From Alphaproteobacteria bacterium (GTDB lineage: Bacteria; Pseudomonadota; Alphaproteobacteria; Micropepsales; Micropepsaceae), in contig CANJBZ010000015.1 in the NCBI GenBank assembly GCA_947473475.1, positions 1 through 64,000 of the forward strand: 64,000 nt of DNA, given 5' to 3'. Position numbers and translations under genes: made by a program. This document shows positions 43,233 through 51,375 of the stretch, piece by piece. The notes under the pieces are model-generated. The model made no database searches. It saw nothing but the letters and a program-made list of their open reading frames with translations, and was not told the origin of the DNA. Within the stretch, counting starts at the first letter, position 1. Each line of letters opens with the position of its first letter.

Positions 43233-44213
43233 ATGAACAAATTAACTCTCATCGGCTTGGGCGCCCTGTGCCTCTCGCCGCTGGCTTTTCCTTTGTTTTT
43301 CGACAGCGGGGATGAGTTTCCGTCCTGGGCCTATCCTGTGGAGGCGCAGCAACGGCCGGGCGGCCCGCGGGTTGCGACGCCGAAAGACGATGGCAAGCAG
43401 TTCCGCGTCCCCGACAGCGATGTGGCGCTGACACGCACCCAGATCGACGGCAAAGACGAAGCTCCAGATTGGCACCCGAACGATCATCCGGCGATGCCGG
43501 ACGTGGTGCGCGCGGGCAAACCCGGCGTGCGCGCTTGCGGCTATTGCCACATGCCCAATGGGGCCGGACGGCCGGACAATGCGTCACTCGCGGGGCTGCC
43601 GCAGGATTACATCAAACGCCAGATCGAGAATTTCAAAACCGGTAACCGAAAAGGCTCCAAGTCCGAACGCACCGTGCAAAAGCAGATGATCGAGGTGGCG
43701 AGTAAAGTTTCGCCCGAAGATGCGGAGGCGGCGGCGGCTTATTTCTCGTCCCTGATGCTCGCCTCTTATTTGAAAGTTGAAGAGGCGGACAATGTGCCGA
43801 AAACCGTCGTCGCGGGCGGCATATTGGTCAAAGACCCGGCGGGCGGCACGGAGCCGATCGGCAAGCGCATCATCGAAGTGCCGGAGGATTCCGAGCGCGC
43901 CTCGTTGCGCGATTCCCACACCACTTATGTCGCTTACGTACCGAAGGGCGCTCTAGCCAAGGGCAAGACCATCGTCACGACAGGCGGCGGCAAAACCACG
44001 GCGTGCGCGACATGTCATGGCCCGGACTTGCACGGCGCCGGAGACGTACCGCATATCGCGGGCCGCTCGCCGAGCTATGTGATGCGCCAGCTTTACGACA
44101 TTCAGCATAATGCTCGCACCGGTTCGGTCACGTTCATGCAGCAGGTCGTGCAGAATTTGGAGCCTGACGACATGGTCGCCGTAGCGACCTATGTCGCGAG
44201 CTTGCAGCCGTAA
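43233..44213 (+). CDS. secreted dihaem c-type cytochrome
   Basis: The start is the ATG at 43233 after a GGGAGGGGG ribosome site; the frame is open further upstream without a signal peptide. The 326-residue product has an N-terminal signal/anchor (MNKLTLIGLGALCLSPLAFPLFF). Two haem motifs CGYCH (middle) and CATCH (late) follow. Between the two are IKRQIENFKTGNRKGS and similar cytochrome c553-like helices. It probably takes electrons from dehydrogenases of the island and passes them to the respiratory chain. Confidence 0.88.
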   Translation: MNKLTLIGLGALCLSPLAFPLFFDSGDEFPSWAYPVEAQQRPGGPRVATPKDDGKQFRVPDSDVALTRTQIDGKDEAPDWHPNDHPAMPDVVRAGKPGVRACGYCHMPNGAGRPDNASLAGLPQDYIKRQIENFKTGNRKGSKSERTVQKQMIEVASKVSPEDAEAAAAYFSSLMLASYLKVEEADNVPKTVVAGGILVKDPAGGTEPIGKRIIEVPEDSERASLRDSHTTYVAYVPKGALAKGKTIVTTGGGKTTACATCHGPDLHGAGDVPHIAGRSPSYVMRQLYDIQHNARTGSVTFMQQVVQNLEPDDMVAVATYVASLQP

Positions 44214-44294
44214 CCGTAAATCGCCGCGTCATGGGATGACAAAGGCGCTGTTTCGGCTTCCAATGGAACAGCTTCTCGCACGCAAGGTGTCACC

Positions 44295-44684
44295 ATGATC
44301 GATCACACCGGCTTTTCAGTTTCGGATTATGAACGCGCAAAGGCGTTCTACACGCAGGCTCTGGCGCCCCTCAGCTATAGCCTGCTCAGGGAAGTGCCCG
44401 CCGGCAAGACGGAGCGCGGATTTGCGGCGGCTGGTTTCGGAGCCGCCGGGAAGCCGGATTTTTGGTTTGCCGGCGAGGGGAAACTGGCGCAGCCCCTGCA
44501 CATCGCCATCGTCGCGAAGGACCGCGCAAGTGTAGACGCTTTCTACCACGCCGCCTTAGCAGCCGGCGGCAGAGACAATGGGCCGCCGGGTCTGCGTCCG
44601 CAGTATCATCCGAATTATTACGGCGCGTTCGTGCTCGATCCCGATGGGCACAATATCGAAGCCGTCTGCCATGCGCCGGCGTGA
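44295..44684 (+). CDS. VOC-superfamily (glyoxalase/bleomycin-resistance-like) protein
   Basis: The 129-residue protein is a typical small VOC protein: IDHTGFSVSDYERAKAFYTQALAPLSYSL, a middle strand PLHIAIVAKDRASVDAFYHAALAAGG, and NYYGAFVLDPDGHNIEAVCH. The metal-ligand positions (His near the start, His in PLHIAI, Glu in NIEAVCH) are present. It has no signal peptide. Its reaction is not predictable. It precedes the KPSW paralogue B by 15 bases and may be co-transcribed with it. Confidence 0.86.
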   Translation: MIDHTGFSVSDYERAKAFYTQALAPLSYSLLREVPAGKTERGFAAAGFGAAGKPDFWFAGEGKLAQPLHIAIVAKDRASVDAFYHAALAAGGRDNGPPGLRPQYHPNYYGAFVLDPDGHNIEAVCHAPA

Positions 44685-44699
44685 AAAGGGAGCGCCGCC

Positions 44700-45521
44700 G
44701 TGAGATCTGCATGGACAGTATCGGTGGTTCTCGCGATGGCCGCCGCAACACTCGCCTACGCAGCACCGGCGCCCGCAACATCTACGCCTGATTTTTCCGG
44801 CCTTTTCTTCCGCATAGGCGATCTGTGGTTCGATCCGTCCGACGAGGGCGGCGGCACGCCGGTGCAACGGCTCGATGTCGACAACCCCGACGCGGCCGAA
44901 ATCTGGGCGGGGGATTGGACCAATCCGATCCTGCAACCTTGGGCCCGTGACATCGTCAAAAAGAACGCCGAATCCGAAATGCGTCTTCAGCATGTCTACA
45001 CGGCGGACGATACATGTTGGCCCTCCGGCGTGCCACAAGCGGTCAATCTGCTCGACAACGTGCAGTTTCTGCAAAGCAAGGACCGCGTCACCATTCTGTA
45101 TCAGCGCAATCATCAAGTCCGCCGTATTTGGCTTAACCGGCCACATTCACGAACCGTTAAACCGTCCTGGTACGGAGAATCCGTCGGCCGCTATGAAGAC
45201 GGCGCGCTGGTCGTCGATACGATCGGCCTGAAGACGCACAAGATGTCCGTGGTGGATGCGTTCGGAACGCCGCATACGGAGCAGCTTCACGTCGTTGAAC
45301 GCTATCTGCCGTACACCACGCCGTTCGGCAAACGCATCCATGTCACGGTAGAGGTGAACGATCCCGGCGCCTTCACCGCGCCCTGGAATGGCACGGCCGA
45401 ATATCAGCAGGACAAGGACACCACGCAGATCGATGAATTGGTCTGCGCCGAAAACAACCGCGACTTCGCCGAAGGTTCGACCTTCGGAACGATTCCGCAG
45501 GCCGCACGGCGGGATTTTTAA
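44700..45521 (+). CDS. secreted 'KPSW' family protein, paralogue B of 4
   Basis: The 273-residue protein starts at GTG 44700 with a signal peptide (residues 1-22, ending YAAPAPA). It has the shared CWPSGVPQAVNL, IWLNRPHSRTVKPSWYGESVGRYEDGALVVDT, FGTPHTEQLHVVER and VCAENNRDFAEG motifs and ends AARRDF. Two conserved Cys (CWP and CAE) fit one disulfide. The C-terminal part has a repeated VTVEVNDPGAFTAPW block resembling copies C and D. No function is known to me. Confidence 0.84.
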   Translation: MRSAWTVSVVLAMAAATLAYAAPAPATSTPDFSGLFFRIGDLWFDPSDEGGGTPVQRLDVDNPDAAEIWAGDWTNPILQPWARDIVKKNAESEMRLQHVYTADDTCWPSGVPQAVNLLDNVQFLQSKDRVTILYQRNHQVRRIWLNRPHSRTVKPSWYGESVGRYEDGALVVDTIGLKTHKMSVVDAFGTPHTEQLHVVERYLPYTTPFGKRIHVTVEVNDPGAFTAPWNGTAEYQQDKDTTQIDELVCAENNRDFAEGSTFGTIPQAARRDF

Positions 45522-45680
45522 ATCTCGAAAATCCCTACGCGCCAGAACCTTGATTCAGATCAACGCGCCGCAAAGAAAGAAATCGCGAAGTTTTGAGCGG
45601 CTGCCCTTCTTTGGGCCACATTCTCGCTTATGTCTTTGTCATGGCCGGAGCAAATCCGTGCCGAAAGATGGAGGAAAGTC

Positions 45681-46082
45681 ATGAGAATTAATGCGGTGTG
45701 CATGGGCGTGGCGGCATTGGGTTTGTCCGCGACGGCGGCTCTGGCACACCATTCGTTTGCCATGTTCGATGCGGATAAAACCGTGAAAATCGAAGGCACG
45801 ATTAAGGAATTCCAATGGACCAATCCGCATAGCTGGATTCTGATGACCGTGCCGAATGCGCAAGGCGCTCAGGAACAGTGGGCCATCGAAATGGGCGCGC
45901 CCGGCGGCCTCGCCCGTCAGGGGTGGGTGCCCAAGACGCTGACGCCCGGCATGAAGGTCACGGCGGTCATTCATCCGCTTAAGGATGGTACGCATGGCGG
46001 ACAGTTTATGGCGGTGACGCTTCCCGACGGCAGCACGAAGGGCAATGCGAACGCGGCAGCCGGCGCCAACGCAGGCGGTTAA
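45681..46082 (+). CDS. DUF6152 family secreted protein
   Basis: The 133-residue protein has a signal peptide (residues 1-21) and GGAGGAAAG ribosome site. The mature part begins HHSFAMFDADKTVKIEGTIKEFQWTNPHSWILMTV, the DUF6152 hallmark, and continues AQEQWAIEMGAPGGLARQGWVPKTLTPGMKVTAVIHPLKDGTHGG. It is a small periplasmic beta-barrel of unknown function. The strong hairpin after its stop is a likely terminator. Confidence 0.9.
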   Translation: MRINAVCMGVAALGLSATAALAHHSFAMFDADKTVKIEGTIKEFQWTNPHSWILMTVPNAQGAQEQWAIEMGAPGGLARQGWVPKTLTPGMKVTAVIHPLKDGTHGGQFMAVTLPDGSTKGNANAAAGANAGG

Positions 46083-46097
46083 AGCCGACGGCATGTC

Positions 46098-46138
46098 ATT
46101 CGGGGGAACCGTGATCCGAGCCCACGGCTCCCCCGAAT
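46098..46138 (+). terminator. strong hairpin after the DUF6152 gene
   Basis: A 16-base inverted repeat with one mismatch (ATTCGGGGGAACCGTG at 46098-46113, CACGGCTCCCCCGAAT at 46123-46138) with a 9-base loop, starting 16 bases after the stop codon. Only a short T-run follows (TTT), so it may work as a terminator or as a 3'-end stabiliser. Confidence 0.6.
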
Positions 46139-46245
46139 TTGACGGTTAGTTTCACAGTTCCAGATCGAGCTGCGTGGCGGCCGTATCGGGCTCGCGTCGT
46201 GAGTGTTATTGTCGCCTTCGCCAATGTTTTCCTGGGAGGGTGTTC

Positions 46246-46737
46246 ATGCGCGGAATAGCTCTGTTCGTTGCGGGTCTTGTCGTCGGTGGCGTTGCGGTTC
46301 ATGCCGCGGTTGCCCAAAGCAACCTGACCCCGAATAAGGGCATTACCGGGATGAACCATGTGGGCATCATCGTGCCCGACCTCGACAAAGCCGTTGCATA
46401 TTACACCAAGACGCTCGGCTTTCCCGAAGCCTTCCGTTCCAAGAACGACAAGGGCGAAACGGCACTTGTCTATGTCCAAATCAGCCAGAACACCTTTGTC
46501 GAATTGCAGCCGGCCAACGGTCGGCCGACCGGCATCAGCCATTTTGGCGTTGTCGTCGACAGCACCAAAGACGCCGTCGCCATATTCCGCGGCCGCGGGG
46601 CCACAGTGGCCGACGTGAATGTGAGCCCGACCAAGGCGGTTCTGTCCAACGTCACCGATCCGTTCGGCAACCGCATGGAACTGGCTCAACTGCCGCCCGA
46701 GTCGATGCATTATCAGGCGATGCAGCGCTGGAAATAG
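46246..46737 (+). CDS. secreted VOC-superfamily protein
   Basis: The 163-residue protein starts at the ATG at 46246 after GGGAGGG. It begins with a signal peptide (MRGIALFVAGLVVGGVAVHAAVAQ), which is unusual for a glyoxalase-like fold. The VOC domain follows: ITGMNHVGIIVPDLDKAVAYYTKTLGFPEAF, ALVYVQISQNTFVELQPA, ISHFGVVVDSTKDAVAIFRGRG and VTDPFGNRMELAQL. The His/Glu metal positions (MNHVGI, VELQ, ISHFGV, MELA) look intact, so it may be a periplasmic metal-dependent enzyme. Confidence 0.84.
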   Translation: MRGIALFVAGLVVGGVAVHAAVAQSNLTPNKGITGMNHVGIIVPDLDKAVAYYTKTLGFPEAFRSKNDKGETALVYVQISQNTFVELQPANGRPTGISHFGVVVDSTKDAVAIFRGRGATVADVNVSPTKAVLSNVTDPFGNRMELAQLPPESMHYQAMQRWK

Positions 46738-46867
46738 GCCCGGGCTGTTCAGCTGACGCTGCCGTCACGATAGCGGACTTGAATGCGCAGACCGCGCCTC
46801 ATCTTGCGGAGCCTGTGATTCCCTGCGATAGCGCAGTGTTCGCGTCGCGTGCTCAAGGAGAGACTCT

Positions 46868-47254
46868 GTGAAGGCCACCCAACAAATCGTGTTTGCCGCC
46901 TTTGGCCTCGCCCTGAGCGGGTGCGCCGCAACCAAGCTGGACAACAGCCCGCAAGAGATCGCCCTGTCCGTGATGCCCGCGATGGCAAATTGCGAAGCGT
47001 ATCAGACGGGTATTGCGGTCGGCCGCTACGATGCTACACGCGGCGCCATCACGGTTCCCAAGAGCCCCGGCCGTACGGACATCGTCTGCACCGCGCCGGG
47101 CTACAAGGACAAGCGCGTCAGCATTGCACCCGGCGAGTCGGCGACCGGTTACCACCGGTACCTGACCGATTTTGGCTTTGTGGAATTGCTCCCCTACCCG
47201 GCGACGTTGGACATCGCGCTTGAACCGGTGGGACAGCAGGGCAAGCCCTCCTAA
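46868..47254 (+). CDS. small lipoprotein of unknown function
   Basis: The 128-residue protein starts at GTG (46868). Its lipoprotein signal (residues 1-18) ends in the lipobox LSGC, so Cys19 is likely lipidated. The mature part includes GAITVPKSPGRTDIVCTAPGYKDKRVSIAPGESATGY, which resembles a PEGA-like beta domain. The rest is unassigned. It sits between the secreted VOC gene and the small cytochrome gene on the same strand. Confidence 0.75.
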   Translation: MKATQQIVFAAFGLALSGCAATKLDNSPQEIALSVMPAMANCEAYQTGIAVGRYDATRGAITVPKSPGRTDIVCTAPGYKDKRVSIAPGESATGYHRYLTDFGFVELLPYPATLDIALEPVGQQGKPS

Positions 47255-47323
47255 GCGATTGGCCTGAAGCGCCAGTTGAGCCACATCAAACCTTTGCCGG
47301 CGATAGTGCCTATTCTTGGCCGC

Positions 47324-47677
47324 ATGGTTAGGCATACGATTCTCCCAGCACTTCTCGGTGTGACGCTTCTCTGCACATTTCCGGCCTTCGCGGCGGGAAA
47401 TGTCAGGACTGGGCGAGCGCTGGTGCAGATGAACTGCTCCACGTGCCACGCCGTGGGAAGAACCGGGCGAAGCCCTTACGAACGCGCCCCGCCCTTTCGC
47501 ACCCTGCATGAGAGATACGACGTGTCGGGGCTTGCGGAGGCTTTAGCCGAAGGGATTGTCGTCGGCCATACCGGTGCGCGTCAGATGCCGCGCTTCGTGC
47601 TGGAGCCCGATCAGATCGAAGATGTCATTGCGTATTTGAAATCGTTGGAGCCGCCGCAAACGCCTGCAAAGAAGTGA
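47324..47677 (+). CDS. small secreted monohaem c-type cytochrome
   Basis: The 117-residue protein starts at the ATG at 47324 with a signal peptide (MVRHTILPALLGVTLLCTFPAFA). One haem motif CSTCH lies at about residues 38-42, and a C-terminal Met in ARQMPRFVLEPDQIEDVIAYLKSLEPP is the likely axial ligand. It is a standard small cytochrome c5/c-type electron carrier. Its end overlaps the convergent GH3-like gene end by 53 bases. Confidence 0.87.
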   Translation: MVRHTILPALLGVTLLCTFPAFAAGNVRTGRALVQMNCSTCHAVGRTGRSPYERAPPFRTLHERYDVSGLAEALAEGIVVGHTGARQMPRFVLEPDQIEDVIAYLKSLEPPQTPAKK

Positions 47678-49172
47678 ACAGGTCCTGATTGGCGATCACG
47701 CGCGGCACCTTGTGCTGGCCGCCAAGCTGGCCGCGCGATTTCATCCACGCCTCGAATGTTCCACGTGGGACGGCTTTCAGCAGGGGCGGATCAAGACCGA
47801 AGCCGCCGAAGCGGTGCGCGCGGTAATCGTCGTTGCACTGCGATAGCACAGTGTCGATTTCATCCAGGAAGCGCTTGCTCTGAGCCGCATCGGGAGTGGC
47901 GCCGATGAACTCCACCACGTAGAGGTGGCCACCCCGGCTCCGCGAAGCGTCGGGAAACACCGAGCCGACGGAAAAATCGGCTATGGCTGCGCCAATGGCT
48001 TTGGCGGCCGCACCTACGGCGTCTTCGATTTCCTCGCCGGTGAGATGTTCACCGAAAGCGGACAGCGAATAGGACGTGCGTCCGGTCACCAAAAGGCGCG
48101 GTGGCTTGCGGTCGACGAAACGCACGGTGTCGCCAAGCACATAGCCGAACAGCCCCGCGCAACTCGAAACCACAATGGCGTAATCGACGCCAAGCTCGAT
48201 ATTGCCCACCCAGTGACGGGTTGGTTTGGCGTTGCCCAATTCGCTCAACGGCACGAACTCGAAGAAATTGCCGTTATCCGCGGCGAGCCTCATTCCTTCG
48301 CCGGGGCAGCGATCCGCCGAGGCAATAAAGCCTTCGCTGGCGGCGTACACCTCACGGGTTTCCGCGTGACTGCCTTCGAGCAACGCTTCGAATTGCGGGC
48401 GATAGGGTGCGAAATTCACGCCGCCATGCGTGACCATTTCCAGGTGGGGAAAAAACGCGCGCAAGTTTCGGGGCCGCTCAGGCTGCAACGCGAAAAGACG
48501 CTCGAAGAACAGCAGCACCCAACTGGGCGTGCCGGCGACGGAACGGATATCTTCTTTCAGCACGCCATGAGCCAGAACGTCGATCTTCTTTTCCCAGTCC
48601 GCGATCAGCGCCACTTCGCGCGGTGGATAGACGAACGGGCGGCTCCAGGCGGAAAGCCGCGCCGCGACAATGCCCGATAGATCGCCCGCATAGATGCCAG
48701 GCGCCAATTCGGTCAGGTCGGTGCTGCCGCCCAACATAAAATTCTTTCCGCCCAGAAGTTTCGTATGCGGACGATTGCGCACATGGTGGACGAGCATGTC
48801 CTTGGCGCCGTTGCTGTTGGATTTGTTCATATCGTCCGAGACGGGGATGTATTTCGTGGTCCCACTGGTCGTGCCCGAACTCAGCGCGAAATAAGAAATG
48901 GTCCCCGGCCATGTGCAATCGGTGAGCCGTGGAAAGGTAGGCTGCCAATAATCGCGCCACATATCCTCGTAGCGGCGCAAGGGAACGCGCGCCTGGAAAT
49001 CCGCAACAGTACGGATCGTCGCGAAATCATGATCGCGGCCGAAACGCGTGTTCGCCGCGCAGCGCACCAATTTGAGAAGCTGCTGTTCTTGCGCCTCCAC
49101 CGCGTTTTCGCGGTCCAGCTCAGCGCCGCGCTTGCGGGCATAGAGCTTCAGGAAAGGCGTGCCGTCGATCAT
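47625..49172 (-). CDS. GH3-family acyl-adenylate (acyl-amido synthetase-like) protein
   Basis: The 515-residue protein carries the GH3 signature of adenylate-forming enzymes: SSGTTSGTTKYIPVSDDM near residue 98 for ATP binding, REVYAASEGFIASADRCPGEGMRL and LVTGRTSYSLSAFGEHLTGEEIEDAV. Plant GH3 enzymes conjugate amino acids to hormones; bacterial ones have scarcely been studied and their substrates are unknown. No signal peptide. The C-terminal 53 bases overlap the small cytochrome gene tail to tail, so read-through transcription from either side would give antisense. Confidence 0.88.
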   Translation of the reverse strand: MIDGTPFLKLYARKRGAELDRENAVEAQEQQLLKLVRCAANTRFGRDHDFATIRTVADFQARVPLRRYEDMWRDYWQPTFPRLTDCTWPGTISYFALSSGTTSGTTKYIPVSDDMNKSNSNGAKDMLVHHVRNRPHTKLLGGKNFMLGGSTDLTELAPGIYAGDLSGIVAARLSAWSRPFVYPPREVALIADWEKKIDVLAHGVLKEDIRSVAGTPSWVLLFFERLFALQPERPRNLRAFFPHLEMVTHGGVNFAPYRPQFEALLEGSHAETREVYAASEGFIASADRCPGEGMRLAADNGNFFEFVPLSELGNAKPTRHWVGNIELGVDYAIVVSSCAGLFGYVLGDTVRFVDRKPPRLLVTGRTSYSLSAFGEHLTGEEIEDAVGAAAKAIGAAIADFSVGSVFPDASRSRGGHLYVVEFIGATPDAAQSKRFLDEIDTVLSQCNDDYRAHRFGGFGLDPPLLKAVPRGTFEAWMKSRGQLGGQHKVPRVIANQDLFTSLQAFAAAPTISNTQ

Positions 49173-49229
49173 GGTGTCAGCATCGTCTTATGGGCGAATG
49201 TCCGCCAGACGGTGATCGTCCAATCGGCG

Positions 49230-49610
49230 CTACCGCGTCCCACGTTCGCGCCGCTTGCGATCATCCGGCGCCGAACTGATGGCGGCTTTGGCGAGTTCCA
49301 TCAGCTCGGCCGCGGCGGCATCGGCGGCTTGCGTTTCGATCAAGCGATAGCGTGCGATGATGGTTTTTCCGAGCTCGGTCAATTTCGCGCCGCCCCCCTT
49401 CGCGCCCCCGGTTGCTGTGCTGATGACAGGCGATCCGAACGTATCTTCCACCGCCTGAAGAAGAAGCCAGGCGTGGCGGTAGCTCATGTTCATCGCCGCG
49501 GCAGCGCCGCGGATCGAACCCTGTTCTTCGATCAACTCGAGCAAACGTGCTTTGCCGGGGCCGAATGCTTCGGCGCCTTCAAAATCGATTCGGATGGAAA
49601 GCCGCGTCAT
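49230..49610 (-). CDS. ModE-like molybdate-type transcriptional regulator (DNA-binding domain only)
   Basis: The 126-residue protein starts MTRLSIRIDFEGAEAFGPGKARLLELIEEQGSIRGAAAAMNMSYRHAWLLLQAVEDTFGSPVISTATGGAKGGGAKLTELG, the ModE winged-helix N-terminal domain. The molybdate-binding (MOP) domains of classic ModE are missing, so it is the short form. It is divergent from the ModA-like gene; a perfect palindrome lies between them. The ATG at 49610 is preferred because the extension to 49685 overlaps the palindrome. Confidence 0.87.
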   Translation of the reverse strand: MTRLSIRIDFEGAEAFGPGKARLLELIEEQGSIRGAAAAMNMSYRHAWLLLQAVEDTFGSPVISTATGGAKGGGAKLTELGKTIIARYRLIETQAADAAAAELMELAKAAISSAPDDRKRRERGTR

Positions 49611-49670
49611 AGCGGGATGTTGCAAACCTGAGCACCGTTCGTCCAGAGCACTTGTTGCGCTTTTACACGC

Positions 49671-49692
49671 GTGATATTTCAGCAAATATCAC
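49671..49692. promoter_or_regulatory. perfect palindrome, likely ModE-type operator
   Basis: Two 9-base arms, GTGATATTT (49671-49679) and AAATATCAC (49684-49692), are exact inverted repeats separated by CAGC. It lies between the divergent modE-like (start 49610) and modA-like (start 49705) genes, 12 bases before the latter. A dyad with GATAT...ATATC at its core is compatible with ModE-type sites, but the match to a specific consensus is inference. Confidence 0.65.
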
Positions 49693-49704
49693 AAGAGGTG
49701 TCGT

Positions 49705-50478
49705 ATGTTCCGGCTTTGGCTGAGAGTCGCCATCATAGCGTTGCTCGTCTGCGTGCCCGGGTTTGCCGGCGCCCGCGAAACCGGCGGCATCACGGTGTTT
49801 GCGGCGGCCTCGCTGACCGAGGTCATGCAAGACATCGGCAAGGCCTATGAGGCAGCAAACCACAAGCATGTGGCGTTCTCGTTCGCTGGGTCCATGATTC
49901 TGGCCCGCCAGATCGAGGCAAGCACCGGCGTGGACGTGTTTATCGCCGCCGATAGCGAGTCGATGAACTATCTCGACGGCAAGGGGCTGATCGCCAAAAG
50001 CAGCCGCGTCAATCTGTTGGGCAACCGGCTGGTGCTGATCGCGCCTTCGGGCTCAAAGACCGCGCTCAACATCGGGCCGGGATTTGCTTTGGCCAAGGCG
50101 CTTTTGGGCGGCCGTCTGGCCGTCGCGAATACCGATGCCGTTCCGGCCGGGCGATACGCCAAGGGGGCGCTGACGTCGCTTCGTGTGTGGGACAGCGTTC
50201 AGGGGCGCTTGGCGCAGGGTGAGGACGTTCGAGCAACCCTTGCCTATGTCGCCCGTGGCGAGGCCCCTCTCGGGATTGTTTACGCTACCGACGCGCGGGC
50301 CGAACCCAAGGTAAGGGTGGTTGGCACATTTCCGGAAAACACGCACCCGCCCATCTTCTATCCGGCGGCGCTGACCAAAGAGGCAGCGGCGGACGCCAGC
50401 GCGTTTCTCGCCTACCTGAAAAGTCCCTCAGCCCGCACGATCATGGAACGCGCAGGCTTCGCCGTTCTTGCCCGCTAA
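49705..50478 (+). CDS. modA: ModA-like molybdate-binding periplasmic protein
   Basis: The 257-residue protein has a signal peptide (MFRLWLRVAIIALLVCVPGFAGA). Its ModA fold is recognised by TVFAAASLTEVMQDIGKAYE, VAFSFAGSMILARQIEASTGVDVFIAADSESMNYL, LLGNRLVLIAPSG and NTDAVPAGRYAKGALTSL. It binds molybdate or tungstate for an ABC transporter. No modB or modC follows in the window, since the next gene is convergent. It may work with a transporter elsewhere, or bind another oxyanion. Its stop overlaps the stop of KPSW paralogue C by four bases. Confidence 0.9.
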   Translation: MFRLWLRVAIIALLVCVPGFAGARETGGITVFAAASLTEVMQDIGKAYEAANHKHVAFSFAGSMILARQIEASTGVDVFIAADSESMNYLDGKGLIAKSSRVNLLGNRLVLIAPSGSKTALNIGPGFALAKALLGGRLAVANTDAVPAGRYAKGALTSLRVWDSVQGRLAQGEDVRATLAYVARGEAPLGIVYATDARAEPKVRVVGTFPENTHPPIFYPAALTKEAAADASAFLAYLKSPSARTIMERAGFAVLAR

Positions 50479-51362
50479 AAATCCGCTTTGGCGGCGACGG
50501 GGATCGGCTCCAACTTGTGGCCGAAGGGGTTGGCATCGCCATCCTCGGCGCAGATGGATTCTTCATATGCGAGATTTGTCCGGCGCCATTCCTGACGCAG
50601 CGTCAGCGGCGCGTTGAATGTGTCGGGATCTTCTACCGTGATGATTGCACTTAACTTGTTGCCGTCTTTGGCAATTGTGAAGCGTTCGACCGTGTGAAGC
50701 TTATCGGTGTGCGGCGTGCCGAAATTGTCGATGTTATGGTACGTGCCGCCCTTGATGCCGATGGTGTCGACCACCAGCGTATCGCCGTTTTCGTAGTGGC
50801 CGATAGATTCGCCGAACCAGGTCGGTTTCACATCGGCGGAATGCTTATCGGTGAGCTTTACACGGCGAACGGTATTGTTCCGCTGCCACATGATGATCAC
50901 TTCATTCGGCTTCTGCAGAAAATAGATCGGCTCCAGGAACAGGTTCTGTCCAGGAACGCCACCGGGCCAACAGCGCGATTGCGCGTTGAATCCAAGAGTT
51001 CTTTTGCCGCTCAAAAGATCCTGATTGCGTTCTTCCAACTGCTTAGCAGCCCAGGGTTTGAGCACAGGGTCCTGAGCATTGGTGATCGCGACCTGAAAAT
51101 CGCCGCCAACGAACAGGCCGCCGTTCTGAATCTGGCTGTTATAGGGATATTTCGGATCGGTCAGGATCGGCCCGTGCGCCACGCCGGGAGGAGGCGGCAA
51201 AATGTAATCCCAGAAATTCTCCTGCCACGACATATCGCGCGCCGGCGTGAAGTTCGGAATCGTCTCGTTTGGCGCCGATGACGCGGGCAATGCCGCCGCG
51301 GCCATAAGCCCCGCGAAGGCAGCACACCTCAAAACCGTCCGTGTACGATTAATATTTGACAT
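50475..51362 (-). CDS. secreted 'KPSW' family protein, paralogue C of 4
   Basis: The 295-residue protein starts at ATG 51362, with GGAG seven bases upstream; the longer frame to 51392 overlaps the PQQ dehydrogenase. It has a signal peptide (MSNINRTRTVLRCAAFAGLMAAAALPASS), CWPGGVPGQNLFLEPI, VKPTWFGESIGHYENGDTLVVDTIG, FGTPHTDKLHTVERF and ICAEDGDANPFG, and ends AAKADF. It is the last gene of a minus-strand set (54324-55178 paralogue D, cupin, cytochrome, PQQ dehydrogenase, this gene), so it very likely serves that system. Confidence 0.85.
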   Translation of the reverse strand: MSNINRTRTVLRCAAFAGLMAAAALPASSAPNETIPNFTPARDMSWQENFWDYILPPPPGVAHGPILTDPKYPYNSQIQNGGLFVGGDFQVAITNAQDPVLKPWAAKQLEERNQDLLSGKRTLGFNAQSRCWPGGVPGQNLFLEPIYFLQKPNEVIIMWQRNNTVRRVKLTDKHSADVKPTWFGESIGHYENGDTLVVDTIGIKGGTYHNIDNFGTPHTDKLHTVERFTIAKDGNKLSAIITVEDPDTFNAPLTLRQEWRRTNLAYEESICAEDGDANPFGHKLEPIPVAAKADF

Positions 51363-51375
51363 GGCGACTCCGTTT

